This document shows, in pieces, positions 1-11,473 of a stretch of 64,000 nucleotides of DNA. Positions within the stretch are counted from its first letter, which is position 1, and every line of letters begins with the position of its first letter. Origin of the DNA: Dipteris shenzhenensis. Its lineage: Eukaryota > Polypodiophyta > Polypodiopsida > Gleicheniales. Position numbers and translations under genes: made by a program. Location: the NCBI GenBank assembly GCA_047967505.1, contig CM106540.1, one strand, 5' to 3'. The notes beneath the pieces are model-generated. The model was given only the letters and a program-made list of their open reading frames with translations, did not search any database and was not told the DNA's origin.

Positions 1-145
1 AAATGTGATTTGTTGAGAAAAATGTTTTCTCTAGTGATGTGGTGGAGGGTTTGGGTGTTCACCCGTTGGCTGCCTGCTTTGATTCCCTTGAGAAAACCCT
101 TGCTCCATGTCTGCATAGGGTGGGTGGGTGAGTGAAAAAATTATA

Positions 146-187
146 TACCTACGTACATACATACATACGTATACATATACATATACA

Positions 188-223
<36 letters not shown>

Positions 224-235
224 TATGTATGTATG

Positions 236-266
<31 letters not shown>

Positions 267-318
267 ATGTGTGTATGTATATGTATACACACACACATAT
301 ATATACATATATGTATAT
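146..318. repeat. (TACA)n/(TATG)n/(TA)n compound microsatellite
   Basis: A run of tetranucleotide TACA units passes into TA and TG dinucleotides and then into TATG/CACA units. Apparent reading frames across it translate to Tyr/Ile/His/Thr repeats and are an artefact of the repeat. The rest of 1-560 shows nothing I can assign. Confidence 0.9.
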
Positions 319-566
319 TAATGTGAGGTATTATATTAGTGGATGTGGTGGTATTACTATATTATATACTACTCGCCTTCCTTCCTCCTCAAATCCTCAC
401 TCTCTCCCTCCCTCCTCAACCTCATCATCTTACTGGGCTCATTTGGACCGTTTGTATATGTCTAATGAGCAACAATTTGATGCTTTTCACTTGATCTATG
501 TGGGCTGATTATGTTTTGTTGCATTTAGATCGTGCTTCTCTTTCGTAGAAGCTCCCTTTCTATGAA

Positions 567-3500
567 TTGCAAGATGATAGGCTACCAGATAAAAGACTAC
601 TCATTATAACCAATAGTTATTTACAGCATGACAATTTCAAAAGCATGGTGATGCCATTGCTCCTCTTTAGGCACTTTATCACATTGATGAAGACTATGCA
701 TGGTCTACTTTTGTTGCTCGTATGCAGCATGTCATACGTGATTATGGCAAGAACTATATGCATTTCCTTAGGGAGGATGTTGAAAAGGCTAAAAGCACTT
801 GTCAGGACTTAACAAAACTCAACCACATTCGACACTGGTCTCATGTTGAGGCTAATTGCTTATGCTTAACTAGATTTTTCTTATAGTGCAATGATTGTAG
901 AAAAGTTGGAGAAATGGGAAACTAGGGCCAAGTAGAGGGCTTTTACTATAATAAGGCTGCTCCTTAAAGGCCTTTTCTAGAGGATTGCATTACAAGAGGC
1001 AAAGTTATAATATTTGTTGGGTGAAACATGTCGATGGTAGGTGGACTTCTTCACATGCTCAGCTTGCTTAGGCTTGGGTTAATCACGTTGGTCAACAATT
1101 TGGGATTGTCATTTCCCCTTCACAAGCTATGATGTTGGCATGGCAGGAATGATGTCCATCCAATCTTGACTCCACATCTAGGCCATGCAAATTGAGGCCC
1201 TTTTGACGAATAAGAATTGAAAGAGGCAATCAACTCCTGTGGCAAATGAAAACCTCTCGGATGGGATGTCTTACGGTGGAGTTCTTCTTGGAACATCGGG
1301 ATGCCATTTCAATTGCACTGTTATATATGAACAACCATGCTTGGGAATCTCGACATATGCTAGCTTCTTGCTCTCAATAGATTCACAATTTGACCTTGAT
1401 CGAGCCTACACCTTTCATTGTACCATGCTCTCTAAAAAAGGATTGATTAAATTATTTCCTAAGAAGCATTTATTTTGAATCCTTTGCAGATTGGAGGCCC
1501 ATTACACTCATGCCTATCTTTTACAAGCTGGTTGCAAAGATGATTGTGAGTCATATTAAAGGTTTTTTGCATTAGGGATTACACCCTGCTCAGTATGGGT
1601 TCATTCCTCGAAACATTATGGATAATATTGCCAATGCTTATGTGGGGATTGAATATGCCAAATACACTAAACAAGATGTGTTATTGCTACAAGTACATAT
1701 TACTAAAACCTTTGATACTATACAATGGGACTTCATTTCACAAACTATGCAGTGATTGGGATTAGGCAAAAAAATGCAACATGTAAAAAAATGTAGCATA
1801 TCATTTACTGGTTATATCAATATAGGAAATTTGTTGGCATTCTAGCTAGTGATTATCATATGAATGGACTCTCTTTATTATGTTCATCAAGGCTACCCAC
1901 TGGGTGCATTGCTTTATGCCATAGCTTCTCATCCAATGCTTCAATACATGGATTATTTATTGTCTACTGGTGAATTGCATGGTTTAGAGCTATGTGGAAG
2001 AATGTCTTTGATAGCACAAGATGATGCTGATGATTCCTTCTTTGCTCCTCATAATACTCAAAGGGATGTTTCATGATTTTTGTGTGCTCTATAATTATAT
2101 GTTTTGGCAGCTGGATTGCAAGTTAATTTCCAAAAGTCCAAGATTCCACTACATGAAAAAGAGTGGTGTAGTGGAACAAGATTGGCATCATGTCTTATGG
2201 CCTTGGGAAATAGTTTTATCCATGCAACTTGTGCGTTATCTTGTTACCCTTTGGGGTGGAAAATTATCCATCACTAGCAGATAGAGGCTGGGTGCTTGCC
2301 AAGCTAAAAAAGAAACTATAATTTTGGAAGTGATACCAATGATACACCACTGACCACAAAAAGGAGGGCTCTGCTCCGTAAACCACCCTGCCATGGGTCC
2401 TTTCTTAATGAACCTGTCTTAACTTGACTTTTCTCATGCTCCCTCTGGAATCCTCCCACCAAGCCCAGCACTTGCCACTTGTAACCTACTTGAGTGCCAT
2501 GTGTCCATAATGGACCTTAGTAATTATATGCCCCCCTTTAGGCTTTCACATTGCACTCCATTCTATTGCAAGTGATGTTGAGCCCTCTGGTTTCCCACTT
2601 CACCATAACCAATCCTTAGACTTTCGTGATTATGGCTGACGTAACACTAGCTACATGGCATTTACACATGTCCATTTTTGCATTGTGTAATCAATTTTGC
2701 TTGCCTATGTGCAATTTTTTTTGCCTTTGATGATGTTCACTAAACAAGATATCAATACTTTCATGTCCACTGTTATGGAGCTATTTTGACAATCTCTTCA
2801 TGGACATAAGGCTCTTAGATTACTTTTAATAGATCATCTTTCCTCGCCCAAAATGTATGGGGGATTGAATAGTTTCAATATTCACATGCATATTTTAGCA
2901 TGTAAGGGAAAAATGATGATTCAATTTATGCAAGATGACGAGCCATGGGTGCACATGATGCATCACTTTTTGTATTTATCTATAGGTGGTTTTGGTACGG
3001 GACCAAATGAATGGCAGGGTTAAGGGTTGTCTTTTTGTTCCTCATATGTTTTCTTACTAGAGACATATACTTTGCCATCTTAAATGGAAAGGCAAGGATG
3101 CATTATAGGGAATTTCTTTGCCTACAAAGTGTTTCCATTGGTCAAAATTGTTTCCAAATCCTTTAGCCATGCAAGAGTCCCCTTGCTTGTATTTTATTTG
3201 GTCTAAAGGATTATCCCTTATGGGTGATGTGTTGGATGATGTAGATATGTGTTATCTTTTCTTGAGGCAATCAAAATATTTTTCTTGGGAGAGCATTGTA
3301 GATCCCTTTGGTACTTATTTTTAGAAATGCATGATTTTCAACTAGTGACTTGTCTTGAGATCATGGACTGCCGCAAAGATTGGGCCGTTATTTCAAATGA
3401 TCCTACTTGCCATTCGGCAGTGCTGGATGATGCTTTGGTTGCAAGATTGTATATAGTTTGTCTCCCTCCTCCTTGGGTTTTGGCTCATGCAAATTGTATC

Positions 3501-3860
3501 TAGTCTTTGACTCATACTCCAAGACGGTGGAGTAAAAGGTCAAATTACATTTGAGCTTACTATGTTTGGCAATAGGTTCTCCTATGGCCAATTCTAGTTG
3601 GGGTTCTCCCCTTTGGATAGATCTTGGCATGTCAACATGTTATGCCTACTCTTTGTCTATGATGTCTATCTACACAGGAGACTATGCCTCATCTCTTTTG
3701 GCATTACCTAGAATCTTATGATTTTTTGTTGTTTTGCAGCAACGTCTATACAGGCATGCTTTTCTACTACTTGTTTTGGCAAGCTCTTCTAGTTTTTTGA
3801 GGCATCCTATCAGGCAGGAATATGATCTCTTCTTCTCTTGGGTTCGTGCTATATGTGTAT
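567..3860 (+). mobile_element. Decayed LINE (non-LTR) retrotransposon
   Basis: The + strand translates in shifting frames to pieces of a plant LINE ORF2. Around 1430-1760 the segment KGLIKLFPKK is followed, after a frameshift, by DWRPITLMPIFYKLVAK and then a region like the finger/palm start of LINE reverse transcriptase. At 2870-3500 there is sequence like the region after the RT domain (GGLNSFNIH, then a PWVHMMHH-like stretch). Frameshifts and stops are spread throughout, so this is an old inactive copy. I did not find a 3' poly(A) or target duplication, so the outer limits are approximate. The segment 567-1240 belongs here only by position and weak similarity. Confidence 0.65.
1430..2075 (+). 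pseudogene. LINE reverse transcriptase fragment
   Basis: This is the best preserved part of the LINE. Visible RT landmarks are DWRPITLMPIFYKL (1490-1535), AQYGFIPRNIMDNIANAY (1590-1645, the conserved Q-x-GF-x-P-x-R block), a degraded KTFDTIQWDF (the K-A-F/Y-D motif), VHQGYPLGALLYAIASHP (1885-1940) and QDDADDSF (2017-2037), where the family has F/Y-A-D-D. The first residue of the catalytic box is therefore changed. In-frame stops occur near 1575 and 1755. Non-LTR RT identity is firm; the clade is not determined. Confidence 0.7.
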
Positions 3861-4038
3861 ATTTATGAACTTTAGGCTAACCTACTTTAGGTATATATTC
3901 ATGAATCTAGGGTACCCTCTTTATGATTAAGGATACAATGTATCATGTCCATTGGTGATTGTACATTTTGTATAGCCAACATTATGTCTCCTTCCCCCCA
4001 TGCTTGTACGTGTCGATGCCAACATTTCCACAACACAC

Positions 4039-4064
4039 TTTTTTTTTGGGGGGGGGGGGGGGGG
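4039..4064. repeat. T9-G17 homopolymer run
   Basis: Nine T are followed by seventeen G. The flanks at 3860-4390 hold no recognisable gene. The G-run resembles the poly-G tract next to the gypsy fragment at 8244 and others in the window. Homopolymer length in an assembly is error-prone. Confidence 0.85.
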
Positions 4065-4389
4065 TGAAAACTATATTGCCTTTTATTACAAAAGTCAATC
4101 CCCAAAAACAAGACTTTGAGCTAAAACATATCAAAATATCTCAATGTAAGACAAGTAACAAGATAATCAACATCCCAAGGAGATCATAAGCATGTAGACA
4201 ATCAAAGACACATTGGGTTACCCTAAGTACAAAATGACTATTTACACTACTGAGATTGCAAAGGGCTCTTTTAAGTCTAACCCCATATTTTATGCATACA
4301 AGCACATACAACAACTAAAATGCCATATATTTTATGTATACAAATCATGCACAACAACTAAAATGCCATAGCTACGTGCATCCAAACTA

Positions 4390-4525
4390 ATCCATGACCT
4401 ATACATGAGCACTCCCTCATGATTAGAGGATCTCACCTTGGGAAAGTAAACATAGGTTTTGAATTTCTCAAACTTCTCATGAGTTAGGGCTTTGATGAAG
4501 AAGTCTACTACTTTGCTCCTTAGAG
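4390..4525 (-). pseudogene. Ty1/copia RNase H C-terminal fragment
   Basis: The complement reads SKVVDFFIKALTHEKFEKFK, which matches the closing segment of copia RNase H (the D-x-F/L-T-K-A-L-x-x-x-K-F motif just before the pol stop). Nothing else of the element is recognisable on either side, so it is a short relic. No LTR is identified. Confidence 0.5.
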
Positions 4526-4734
4526 AAATAGTGGGCTAGCTTTACAATCTATTACTCCACCTATTGTAGAACGAATTTGTACTAGATAATGTATTTTGAC
4601 ATTTCACCACCTTTTGGATTCTCTACCAATCCAATTGCACTCTAATTGTGACAAAAGATCATTTTACTATTTTAAGAGCCATCTCAACCGAACATCTATA
4701 CATGCACACCAAGTAAAGGAATTACCTTCATTTC

Positions 4735-4856
4735 TTCATTCCCCCCCCCTCCCAACACATTCATTTGTCTCTTCAAACTCCTCTACTCTATCCCATCCAC
4801 CTCCCCTTTATTCTCCTTCCCCCTCTAACCCTTTTCTCTATTATGCCTCCTTTCTC

Positions 4857-4891
<35 letters not shown>

Positions 4892-5330
4892 CCCCCCCCC
4901 CTTCCTCTTCTATTAATTTTCCCTTTATCATTCTTTCCCTTGTCTAAATTTCAAAGTTTCCTCATTAATAAAGGCCCAATTCCTCACTCTTCCTATACCC
5001 CTTGATTTCTCCCTCTTTACTTCATCTCACACAAGCAAATCCCCTTTACTCAGTTTGTCTCTCTCCCTTTTACCTTTCCCTCCCTTATTTGTTACCCTTC
5101 CCCACTTTGTTTCTTTAATTGTTATTTCCCAAAATATTGTTTAATCCTTTCCTATATACTTTTCATACTGATCCTTTCTATTTATTACCTTATTTCAAGC
5201 TTTTTCCTCCACCCAAGACTCTTTCTTTTTTCCTTATTCCCCCACTTGTCTATAAGTCCCTTATAGTAGATTACCCTCCTAAATTAACCATTTTCTCACA
5301 TTACAATTTTCTACATCGAGTTAGTTAAGT
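4735..5330. repeat. Pyrimidine-rich low-complexity block with (CT)n-C13
   Basis: The + strand is strongly C/T biased for about 600 bases. It includes a C-run near 4741, a CT dinucleotide tract at 4859-4889 and a 13-base C-run at 4889-4901. Open frames here (Ser/Leu/Pro-rich) are compositional artefacts. There is no sign of a gene. Confidence 0.8.
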
Positions 5331-5680
5331 CTATGGATAAGCTTCTATTTTATTCTGACCCCGATAACAAGGGAGGGATATCTATGACTCCTCTCTTCCC
5401 AACCAAAGTTAAGCTAATTCTTATCATGTTTTCTTGTTGGATGGTGACAGGCAGGAAGACTCCCCTCTTCAATAAATGTGATGCTTGCCAGGACTTATCC
5501 AAGCTCAACTTCCATACAGTTTCCACAAAGACATATCTACAAAAGTGTCCATTGCTAGTTTCCTTTATAAACAGGGATTCACCAACTTGTAAAACTTTTT
5601 TGTTAATGTAATTAGTCCTATTTCATTGTCTAGATTCGCTCTTTTGTCTTTTCACTATGCAAAGGGGTGTTGTAAAATCT

Positions 5681-5703
5681 TACACACACACACACACACA
5701 CAC
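5681..5703. repeat. (AC)n microsatellite
   Basis: About eleven AC units, isolated in otherwise unassigned sequence. Confidence 0.9.
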
Positions 5704-8015
5704 CCTGTTACACACATGAGACTCTAAAACACTCGATAGATCCACTTAAATTTGGGGCATGAGAAGTACCATTTCCTCTTGTAAGCATGTCCTTGTTTGC
5801 TAACTATGTGCGATTTTTTAGTGAGCTCTCTACCATGAGCTTTGAGGGCTCTCCCAAGATTTTGGTGAGCTTTTCAACCAAAACATCTAGGGAGTGCCAT
5901 AAAGGCTCACCAATCTCCATAACTTTTTGTAGTATGGGATTTTGGTACCCCCATTCTACCACACCACAAGTCAACATGAAGGTGTTTACAATATATAAAA
6001 GAATTATGATTCCAAGAACTTACTCTAGTATTTAAAGGTTTTGTTTACTTGACCTTCTAGGTTTTTTTTTACTAGTGCAAAATGGAACACAAAAAATCCC
6101 TCAAAGTGGTTCTAAAATGATACTAAACTCATAATCAAAAACCTTATAACCCCCAAGACATTGCTATTTATAAAATACGAGTATAATAGTATATCAACAA
6201 TAGATGACTTGCAAAATGTAATTATATTATGCCTGCAAATGGGTAGCCAAAGAAGTTTCAATTACCAAACTGAACATGCCTTATTCTTGGAAAGATCACC
6301 TATGAAAAAGAACAGAAATCAAACAAAATGCTCCTATTGACAAGATGGTAAGTAATAAAAACGGTTACAAAATATGGTGTCTCACAAAATATGATGGCTC
6401 CACATTTTTGAAGTGCCATCCTCTAAGAAAGTGCACAACAAGGGTGTATCTCTAATGCTCTTGGAAAGTATTAGTTTGGCAAGGAGGGAGAGTATGAATT
6501 TCATTTTGTAGAAATAAAGATGCTAGCATGGGATAGAATATGGGGTAAGTAGAAAAAAATAGGCATCCAATTAGACAAGAGGTACCTAGAGCTGAGAGGT
6601 GAGAGAAGAAAGAATCCTTGATCTTTGGAGTTCCAAAGGAACAAGCTGAGAAGTTGGCAAAGAAAGTTACTGCATTTTGAGAGGTATGGTGCATGGAGGT
6701 ACCGCACAAAGGTTACACCATCAAGCTAGTCACATAAAAAATGTTTGAATGCACTCTCACGAAGCAAGAGATCGGTCAAGGAGAGAGGATTGGGTCCAGA
6801 TGCTATGAGACTGTGTAAGAGGACTTTCTAATAGGTTGCCCAGGTTTCATCCAACAAAGGTGGTATGCTATCAAGTAATACAGAGGCAACATAGGCATGC
6901 ACAGACAAGTAGCACAAAGAGAGGGGGCAATGCAAGTAGTCCACCTAGTTCTTGTGAGGTTCTTGTAGCACATGTAGACTATCACACCATATTTTATTGG
7001 TGGGAGCTTTTCCTGGGTTTCCTCTAGTTGCGAAACAATGAAGGATCCTTAAGGTGGTACATTGATTTAACTTGAATGAAGGAGTAGAGAGGAGAGTCTA
7101 GGCTGGAGGAAGGCTTGAGGATGCAATTAATGGATAGGAATGTGCAGCAAAGAATATCTATTTTTTGCATGAATGTCCACCATCTCATCCATGCTTTCTT
7201 GCAAGGACTAGCACGTCTACATTAGGCCCAATGGTTCCACATAGACTTGCAATGTTGCAACATGTTGCTTGATTTTACTCCAAATGGTGCACTTCATGTT
7301 GGAATGATTGATTAGGGAATGCCACAAGATATCGCAAAGGAGCGTAGAAAAGCCTTCAAAAAAATGAAGTGGAGGGAGAACAGAAGTTTACCTGATTGGC
7401 AACAATGGATTAGGAAACGTGAGCAAGAACATGCACGAAAATCTTGGCTTCCACAAAAGGTGCAAGTTTTTTACGAAAGATGGAGATACAGTCCATAGCA
7501 AACATTTTTTCCCTTGGTTGGATATTTAAGAAAATGGTCTAGTTCTTTTTTGATGCTCGAGACTATTGGGATTTGAGTCTTCATATGCTTGACCAGTCAC
7601 TTATGGATTTCATCAAGAAATACACTAGTGCACGGATAATGGCAAAAAACCCATCGGAGAGGCTTATACCTGAGCGTGCTATGGAAGAACTCAGAGTGCT
7701 TGGTTGCAATGGGGAGAGGGCTATGTAGCCTTTTGAAGAGTTTAATCTTGCTCTAAGATTCACAAATTAGCCAATGCAAATCTTGTTTTCAAACAAAAAG
7801 TCAAGACTCCAAATGCATAAACACACATTAGTACAATCTCTCTAAATAACATAAGCACCTCACATAAAGAGAAAGGCAAGTTGGACTACCTCATTCACAC
7901 AAAGATAAGAACAATTTATGCCATTAAAGGATTTGAAAGTGTATGCATGTATGTGTGCACGCATGTGCGCATGTGCATGTATGTGTTTGCATGTTGGTAA
8001 CTTGAAAAATCATGC
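5704..8015. other. No gene recognised
   Basis: This AT-rich interval has no frame I can relate to a known family. A short + strand frame at about 7318-7496 (59 codons, basic and Lys/Arg/Trp rich) is the most protein-like piece, but I do not recognise it. A (GT)/(CATG)-rich patch lies at 7940-7995. The position just upstream of a gypsy integrase end suggests it may hold decayed gypsy pol. Confidence 0.4.
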
Positions 8016-8019
8016 ATAG

Positions 8020-8234
8020 GGAGACGGGGATGTTGTGCTATGCTTTGATAATAGATTGGACCACCAAATGGATAAGAAGTTCCTACCACTGTGGACTGGG
8101 TCATCAAGGAACATAGCTATGGGTCTGTACAAGTTCAGGAGCTGCATGAGCCATATGGCAAGAAGGTGATCAACAAGCGTTGTCTCAAGCCTTTCTTTGT
8201 GCATGATGGTCCGAGCCATGGAAATGTTGTATAG
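8020..8234 (+). pseudogene. Ty3/gypsy integrase C-terminal fragment
   Basis: The segment reads GDVVLCFDNRLDHQMDKKF and then LWTG. After a frameshift near 8095 it continues as YGSVQVQELHEPYGKKVINK followed by RCLKPFF and a stop at 8232-8234. This is the pattern of the gypsy integrase C-terminal region: G-D-x-V-L, a K-x-x-P-x-W-x-G-P-like block, a G-x-x-x-L-x-x-L block, and a closing N-x-x-x-L-K-x-x-F. In intact elements the polypurine tract and 3' LTR follow at once, as they appear to here. Confidence 0.6.
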
Positions 8235-8243
8235 TCTCTGCCT

Positions 8244-8266
8244 GGGGGGGGGGGGAATTGTTGAGC
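8244..8266 (+). promoter_or_regulatory. Putative polypurine tract (G12) and LTR start
   Basis: A run of twelve G ends at 8255 and is followed by AATTG and TGTTGAGC. It lies ten bases after the stop of the gypsy integrase fragment, which is where a second-strand primer and the 3' LTR start (TG) are expected. The LTR end cannot be fixed because another LTR-like fragment begins within 100 bases. Confidence 0.4.
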
Positions 8267-8346
8267 TTTTGTGTGTGAGCACATCCATTCACTGGTGTTC
8301 ACTTTTTGTCTCCATTTGTGTTCCTTCATAGGAGAGCTAAACCTAT

Positions 8347-8358
8347 GCTCTGATACCA
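8347..8358 (-). promoter_or_regulatory. Primer-binding site for initiator tRNA-Met (LTR element relic)
   Basis: The complement reads TGGTATCAGAGC, the sequence complementary to the 3' end of plant initiator tRNA-Met used by most copia elements. It directly abuts a TGACAAAA sequence at 8359 that matches the LTR end of the copia element at 17564. It therefore marks the start of the internal region of a second minus-strand copia copy. Confidence 0.55.
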
Positions 8359-8790
8359 TGACAAAACATGTGTGCCTCAAGATCTATGGAGCACTCTAAG
8401 GTGGATGGAACCTATGTGGAAACATGATGAAGAGAGTGCTCATGACATGTACCTCAAGTCAATTAGGTTCCAAGATAGATTAGCTTGGACTCATAAAGAG
8501 AATCTTGAGATAGTGCAAAGTGCTTGATTGATATTACTCCAAATGAACCTCCCTTTTATAGGTGAGGGTACTTACATCCATATGCTTGCTCACATGTGGG
8601 ATATCTCCTCATATATGGCAATTTTAGCATTCTAGATGTAGGTGAGAGCTTGGTCCCCAATCCAGAGTATGGAAATGATGATGCCTCAGAATATAGAAAT
8701 TATCATGCTAGCTTCACGCGAGATGTGTAATATGATCATCCCATGTCTCCACTTCAAGGAAGGCACACAAATGTCAAATAAGATTGTTGA
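8359..8790 (-). mobile_element. Putative copia 5' LTR fragment
   Basis: The sequence begins, on the + strand, TGACAAAACATGTG right after the primer-binding site. This resembles the LTR terminus of the complete element at 10453-17820. On the minus strand it carries a TATAAAAGGG box at about 8552-8561, appropriate for an LTR promoter. The far end is not defined. No pol sequence follows on the minus side because gypsy sequence lies there, so this is a truncated piece. Confidence 0.4.
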
Positions 8791-8824
8791 GCCAAATTAT
8801 TTTGCTAGCCATACCTAATGTTTC

Positions 8825-10452
8825 TAAATTAAAAAAAAATAGCCGACTTTTATTAAGGGGCTGGTTTGGCCCTTTAAAAAAAGACCTTACAACAGAGGCC
8901 AACAACATAAGGGTTACCCACTTGTGGCCAACGCTATTCTAGCAAATTTCAACATGTACGCAAGCATATGCCCAGATGATAGATGGAAGCACTCCCCATG
9001 GAGTCTCAAGAAGTGAGAATCATGCTTACATCTCCCGGCAAGCTCTTGAGCATGCCAATCAACCAACCATTCAACCCTAAAATAAAGGAACCCTCTCCCA
9101 AAGCTAGCTATTTTTGACATCTCCATATTTTAAGCAATGTAGCAGCTTGCAACAACGACCAAATCATCACCACTATAGAATTGAACACTTTTGCATCCCC
9201 TAAGATTGACACCCTCCATGCAAGTTTGTTTGGGAATCCCCACATCAAGCTTGATCTCCTCACTGCCATACCTACACACCTTTAGATCTTGAACAATACT
9301 GGACAGGCCCAAATAAGATGCTTGATTGACTCCATTGCACTCTTACACAAAGCCTAGATAGGGTGATTTGGAACCATCTAGCTAGTCTCCCTTGCACCAG
9401 CATGCCCATCAGCATGATCTTCCAAGCTAAAAATTTAAGCTTACCTGCTGTCCCTCCTTTCCACATCTCCCAAAAGCACTTAATCCACCATGCCGAACCC
9501 TTACGCAACCCTCACTTATCACTAAATTTACATGTTAAAACCCGTTTTCTTGATAATGTTCTATATGCATCCCTTGTTGATCCCTTTTAAAGGGCAGCTC
9601 TCCCACTGATTGGCCGGTGCCTTCCATGACAATCCATAGATGGAATCACATTCGAAGGCCACCCAAATGGGATTTCCTATAGCACCACTTTTAGCAATGC
9701 CCTCGCCAGCCCATTTAGTCTAAACCACTTGCTATGGCTTCCAATTCGTAGCAGTTGCAGCATCCCACAAATCAATCCACTGATGAATACCTTTCCTATG
9801 CATAGATCTAGCTCGCATTACATCCATAAGTACCAAAGGATTCTGATCCTTCATGATTGCCCAATGCCACCAGGTGGGCTCCATTAGATTGGCATCCCTT
9901 TGCAACCCAATGCGTCCCAACCACCTCAAAATACCACCCAAATCTTTCCAATCATCGACCACCCCCCCATCAGTTCTCATCCCACAATTTTATTTGGGAA
10001 GGCTGAGACTATTTATCATAACAGTTAAAGAAAACCCAATAACCCACTCAAGTACCCTGAGCATTCTCAACAAACCACTTGACACACACACACCAAGGAG
10101 CCAGACCATCAAATAATTTCAAAGCCACTTGCATAGCAGGGCTTGATTCCTCTATCAAATATCCGGTGTCCTCAACCCTTCTTACATTTTGGGAGCTTCA
10201 TCAACACCCATGAGATATAGTTTATCTTCCGTTTACAGTCGTCTTCCACATTCTCAAACTCCCAATTATGCACAACATCCTCACATTCCACAAACATCAT
10301 ACTCTAATTTGGATTTGCATGATTACCTTTCAAAGCCTCCAACAAGGCTTCATGGATTTGCACCAGGTTACTCCCCATAGAATGTTTGTTTCTTAAGTAC
10401 TGCGACTACCATTTGTGTATAGCCATGACCACCTGCCTTATGCCCACATCCC
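8825..10452 (-). mobile_element. Decayed LINE, 3' part (C-terminal region of ORF2)
   Basis: Minus-strand frames at 9732-9980 (ending WIDLWDAATATNWKP), 9272-9508 (with KLKFLAWKIMLMGMLVQGR) and 8914-9126 look like the region of a plant LINE pol after the RT. The second resembles the zinc-binding RT-associated domain, where a K-x-K-x-F-x-W-x-x-x-x-x-x-x-L-x-x-x-x-L block is typical. The low-coordinate end holds an AATAAA-like site on the minus strand near 8850. The other part of the same element appears at 17821-19520; a copia element was inserted between them. The 10120-10450 segment is unplaced. Confidence 0.5.
10448..10452. repeat. Target site duplication ATCCC (left)
   Basis: ATCCC directly precedes the left LTR, and the same five bases directly follow the right LTR at 17821-17825. 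Five bases is the usual copia target duplication length. Confidence 0.9.
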
Positions 10453-10709
10453 TGACAAAATATGAAGAGGGGAGAGGAGAAGAGTGGAGATGAGGAGAGA
10501 GGGCACAGCTAGAAAGCACACCACAAATGACTAATTGTACACTAGATTTAGTTGAAAAAATAGAATATATACAAACCCATTTAGGGTTAGGGTTAGGGGA
10601 TCTAACCCTTTCCTTTACAGCACTCTATAAGGTTAGTGCTATGCACATATGATCACGTGATGGTGTTATGCACACATGATCACATGATGTTGAGCGTGAA
10701 CTCTCAACA
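10453..10709 (-). repeat. 3' LTR of copia element
   Basis: 257 bp, + strand ends TGACA...CAACA (TG...CA termini on the minus strand too). It holds a TATA-like stretch on the minus strand near 10562-10572, a telomere-like TTTAGGGTTAGGGTTAGGGG at 10580-10599, and two 27-bp tandem units (10641-10694) built on ATGATCACGTGATG / ATGATCACATGATG. The first unit contains a CACGTG G-box. Confidence 0.93.
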
Positions 10710-10720
10710 CCTTCCCTCAA
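10710..10720 (-). promoter_or_regulatory. Polypurine tract of copia element
   Basis: On the minus strand, TTGAGGGAAGG lies immediately before the 3' LTR. This purine run is the expected second-strand primer. Confidence 0.7.
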
Positions 10721-10797
10721 GATCAACATCATGAAGTAGGCCTTCCCTCAAGATGATGATTCTGGGGAATCGAAGAAGGACTAAGCATTACATTCCA

Positions 10798-11473
10798 TCA
10801 CACCCCTTTAATGGGAATGTCCTTCCTCTGCGTCAAACCAAGAGCTAGTCGGTGTTTCTCGAATAGCTCTTTACCGAGTGGTTTGGCAAAGATGTATGCA
10901 ACATTCTCTTTGCTATCACAATGCTGCAGTGTGATGTCGCCAAGTAACACTCTTTCTCTAATGAAGTGCTCTCTGACATCAATGTGCTTTGTCCTGGAGT
11001 GATATACTGGATTCTTGGCCAATGCTTGAGCCGATTGATTATCACAGTATATTGTTGTTGGCTTTGACTCATCAAAGTAATATGTTTTTGACAATAGTCT
11101 TCTGAGCCATATAGCTTCACATGCACCTATAGTGAGTGCCCCATATTATGCTTCAGTCGAAGACAAAGAAATAGTTGGCTGTTTGTTTGACAACCATGAT
11201 ATAGCACCTTGACCAAGGAAAAATGCATATCCCTATGTCGATCTCCTGGTCTCATGATCTTCGGCATAGTCACAGTCACAATATCCCATGCAACCGTGGA
11301 TGACTTCCTCTATATTCTATCCCAAACTGTCTTGTACCTCTTATGTATCTCAAGATTCTTTTGGCTGCATTCTAGTGAGACTATTTTGGATTTGCCATAA
11401 ACTGTGCTAGTGAGCTTACTGCATAACAAATATCTGATCGTGTGATTGTCAGATATATAAGAGATCCAATGAG
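10798..11473 (-). pseudogene. Copia RNase H region, broken
   Basis: The segment YCDNQSAQALAKNPVYHSRT with the following KHIDVREHFIRE (within 10798-11094) is the classic C-terminal half of copia RNase H, with the D-N-x-S/A-A motif and the H-x-R-T-K-H-I-D block. The upstream half, between the RT and 11094, is recognisable only in pieces (GSLIYLT, RSDICYAVS, RILRYIRGT) separated by stops and frameshifts. The activity would degrade the RNA of RNA-DNA hybrids during reverse transcription. The frame ends at about 10798, close to the polypurine tract, as in intact elements. Confidence 0.8.

Noticed and set aside
146-318. Tyr/His/Ile-repeat open frames on both strands
   Set aside because: Pure translation of a tetranucleotide/dinucleotide microsatellite.
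9363-10380. + strand open frames (63-87 codons)
   Set aside because: They are antisense to LINE coding relics on the minus strand and show no motif of their own.
10580-10599. Interstitial telomere or chromosome-end signal
   Set aside because: Only three units, and the same motif is present in both LTRs, so it is an internal LTR motif.
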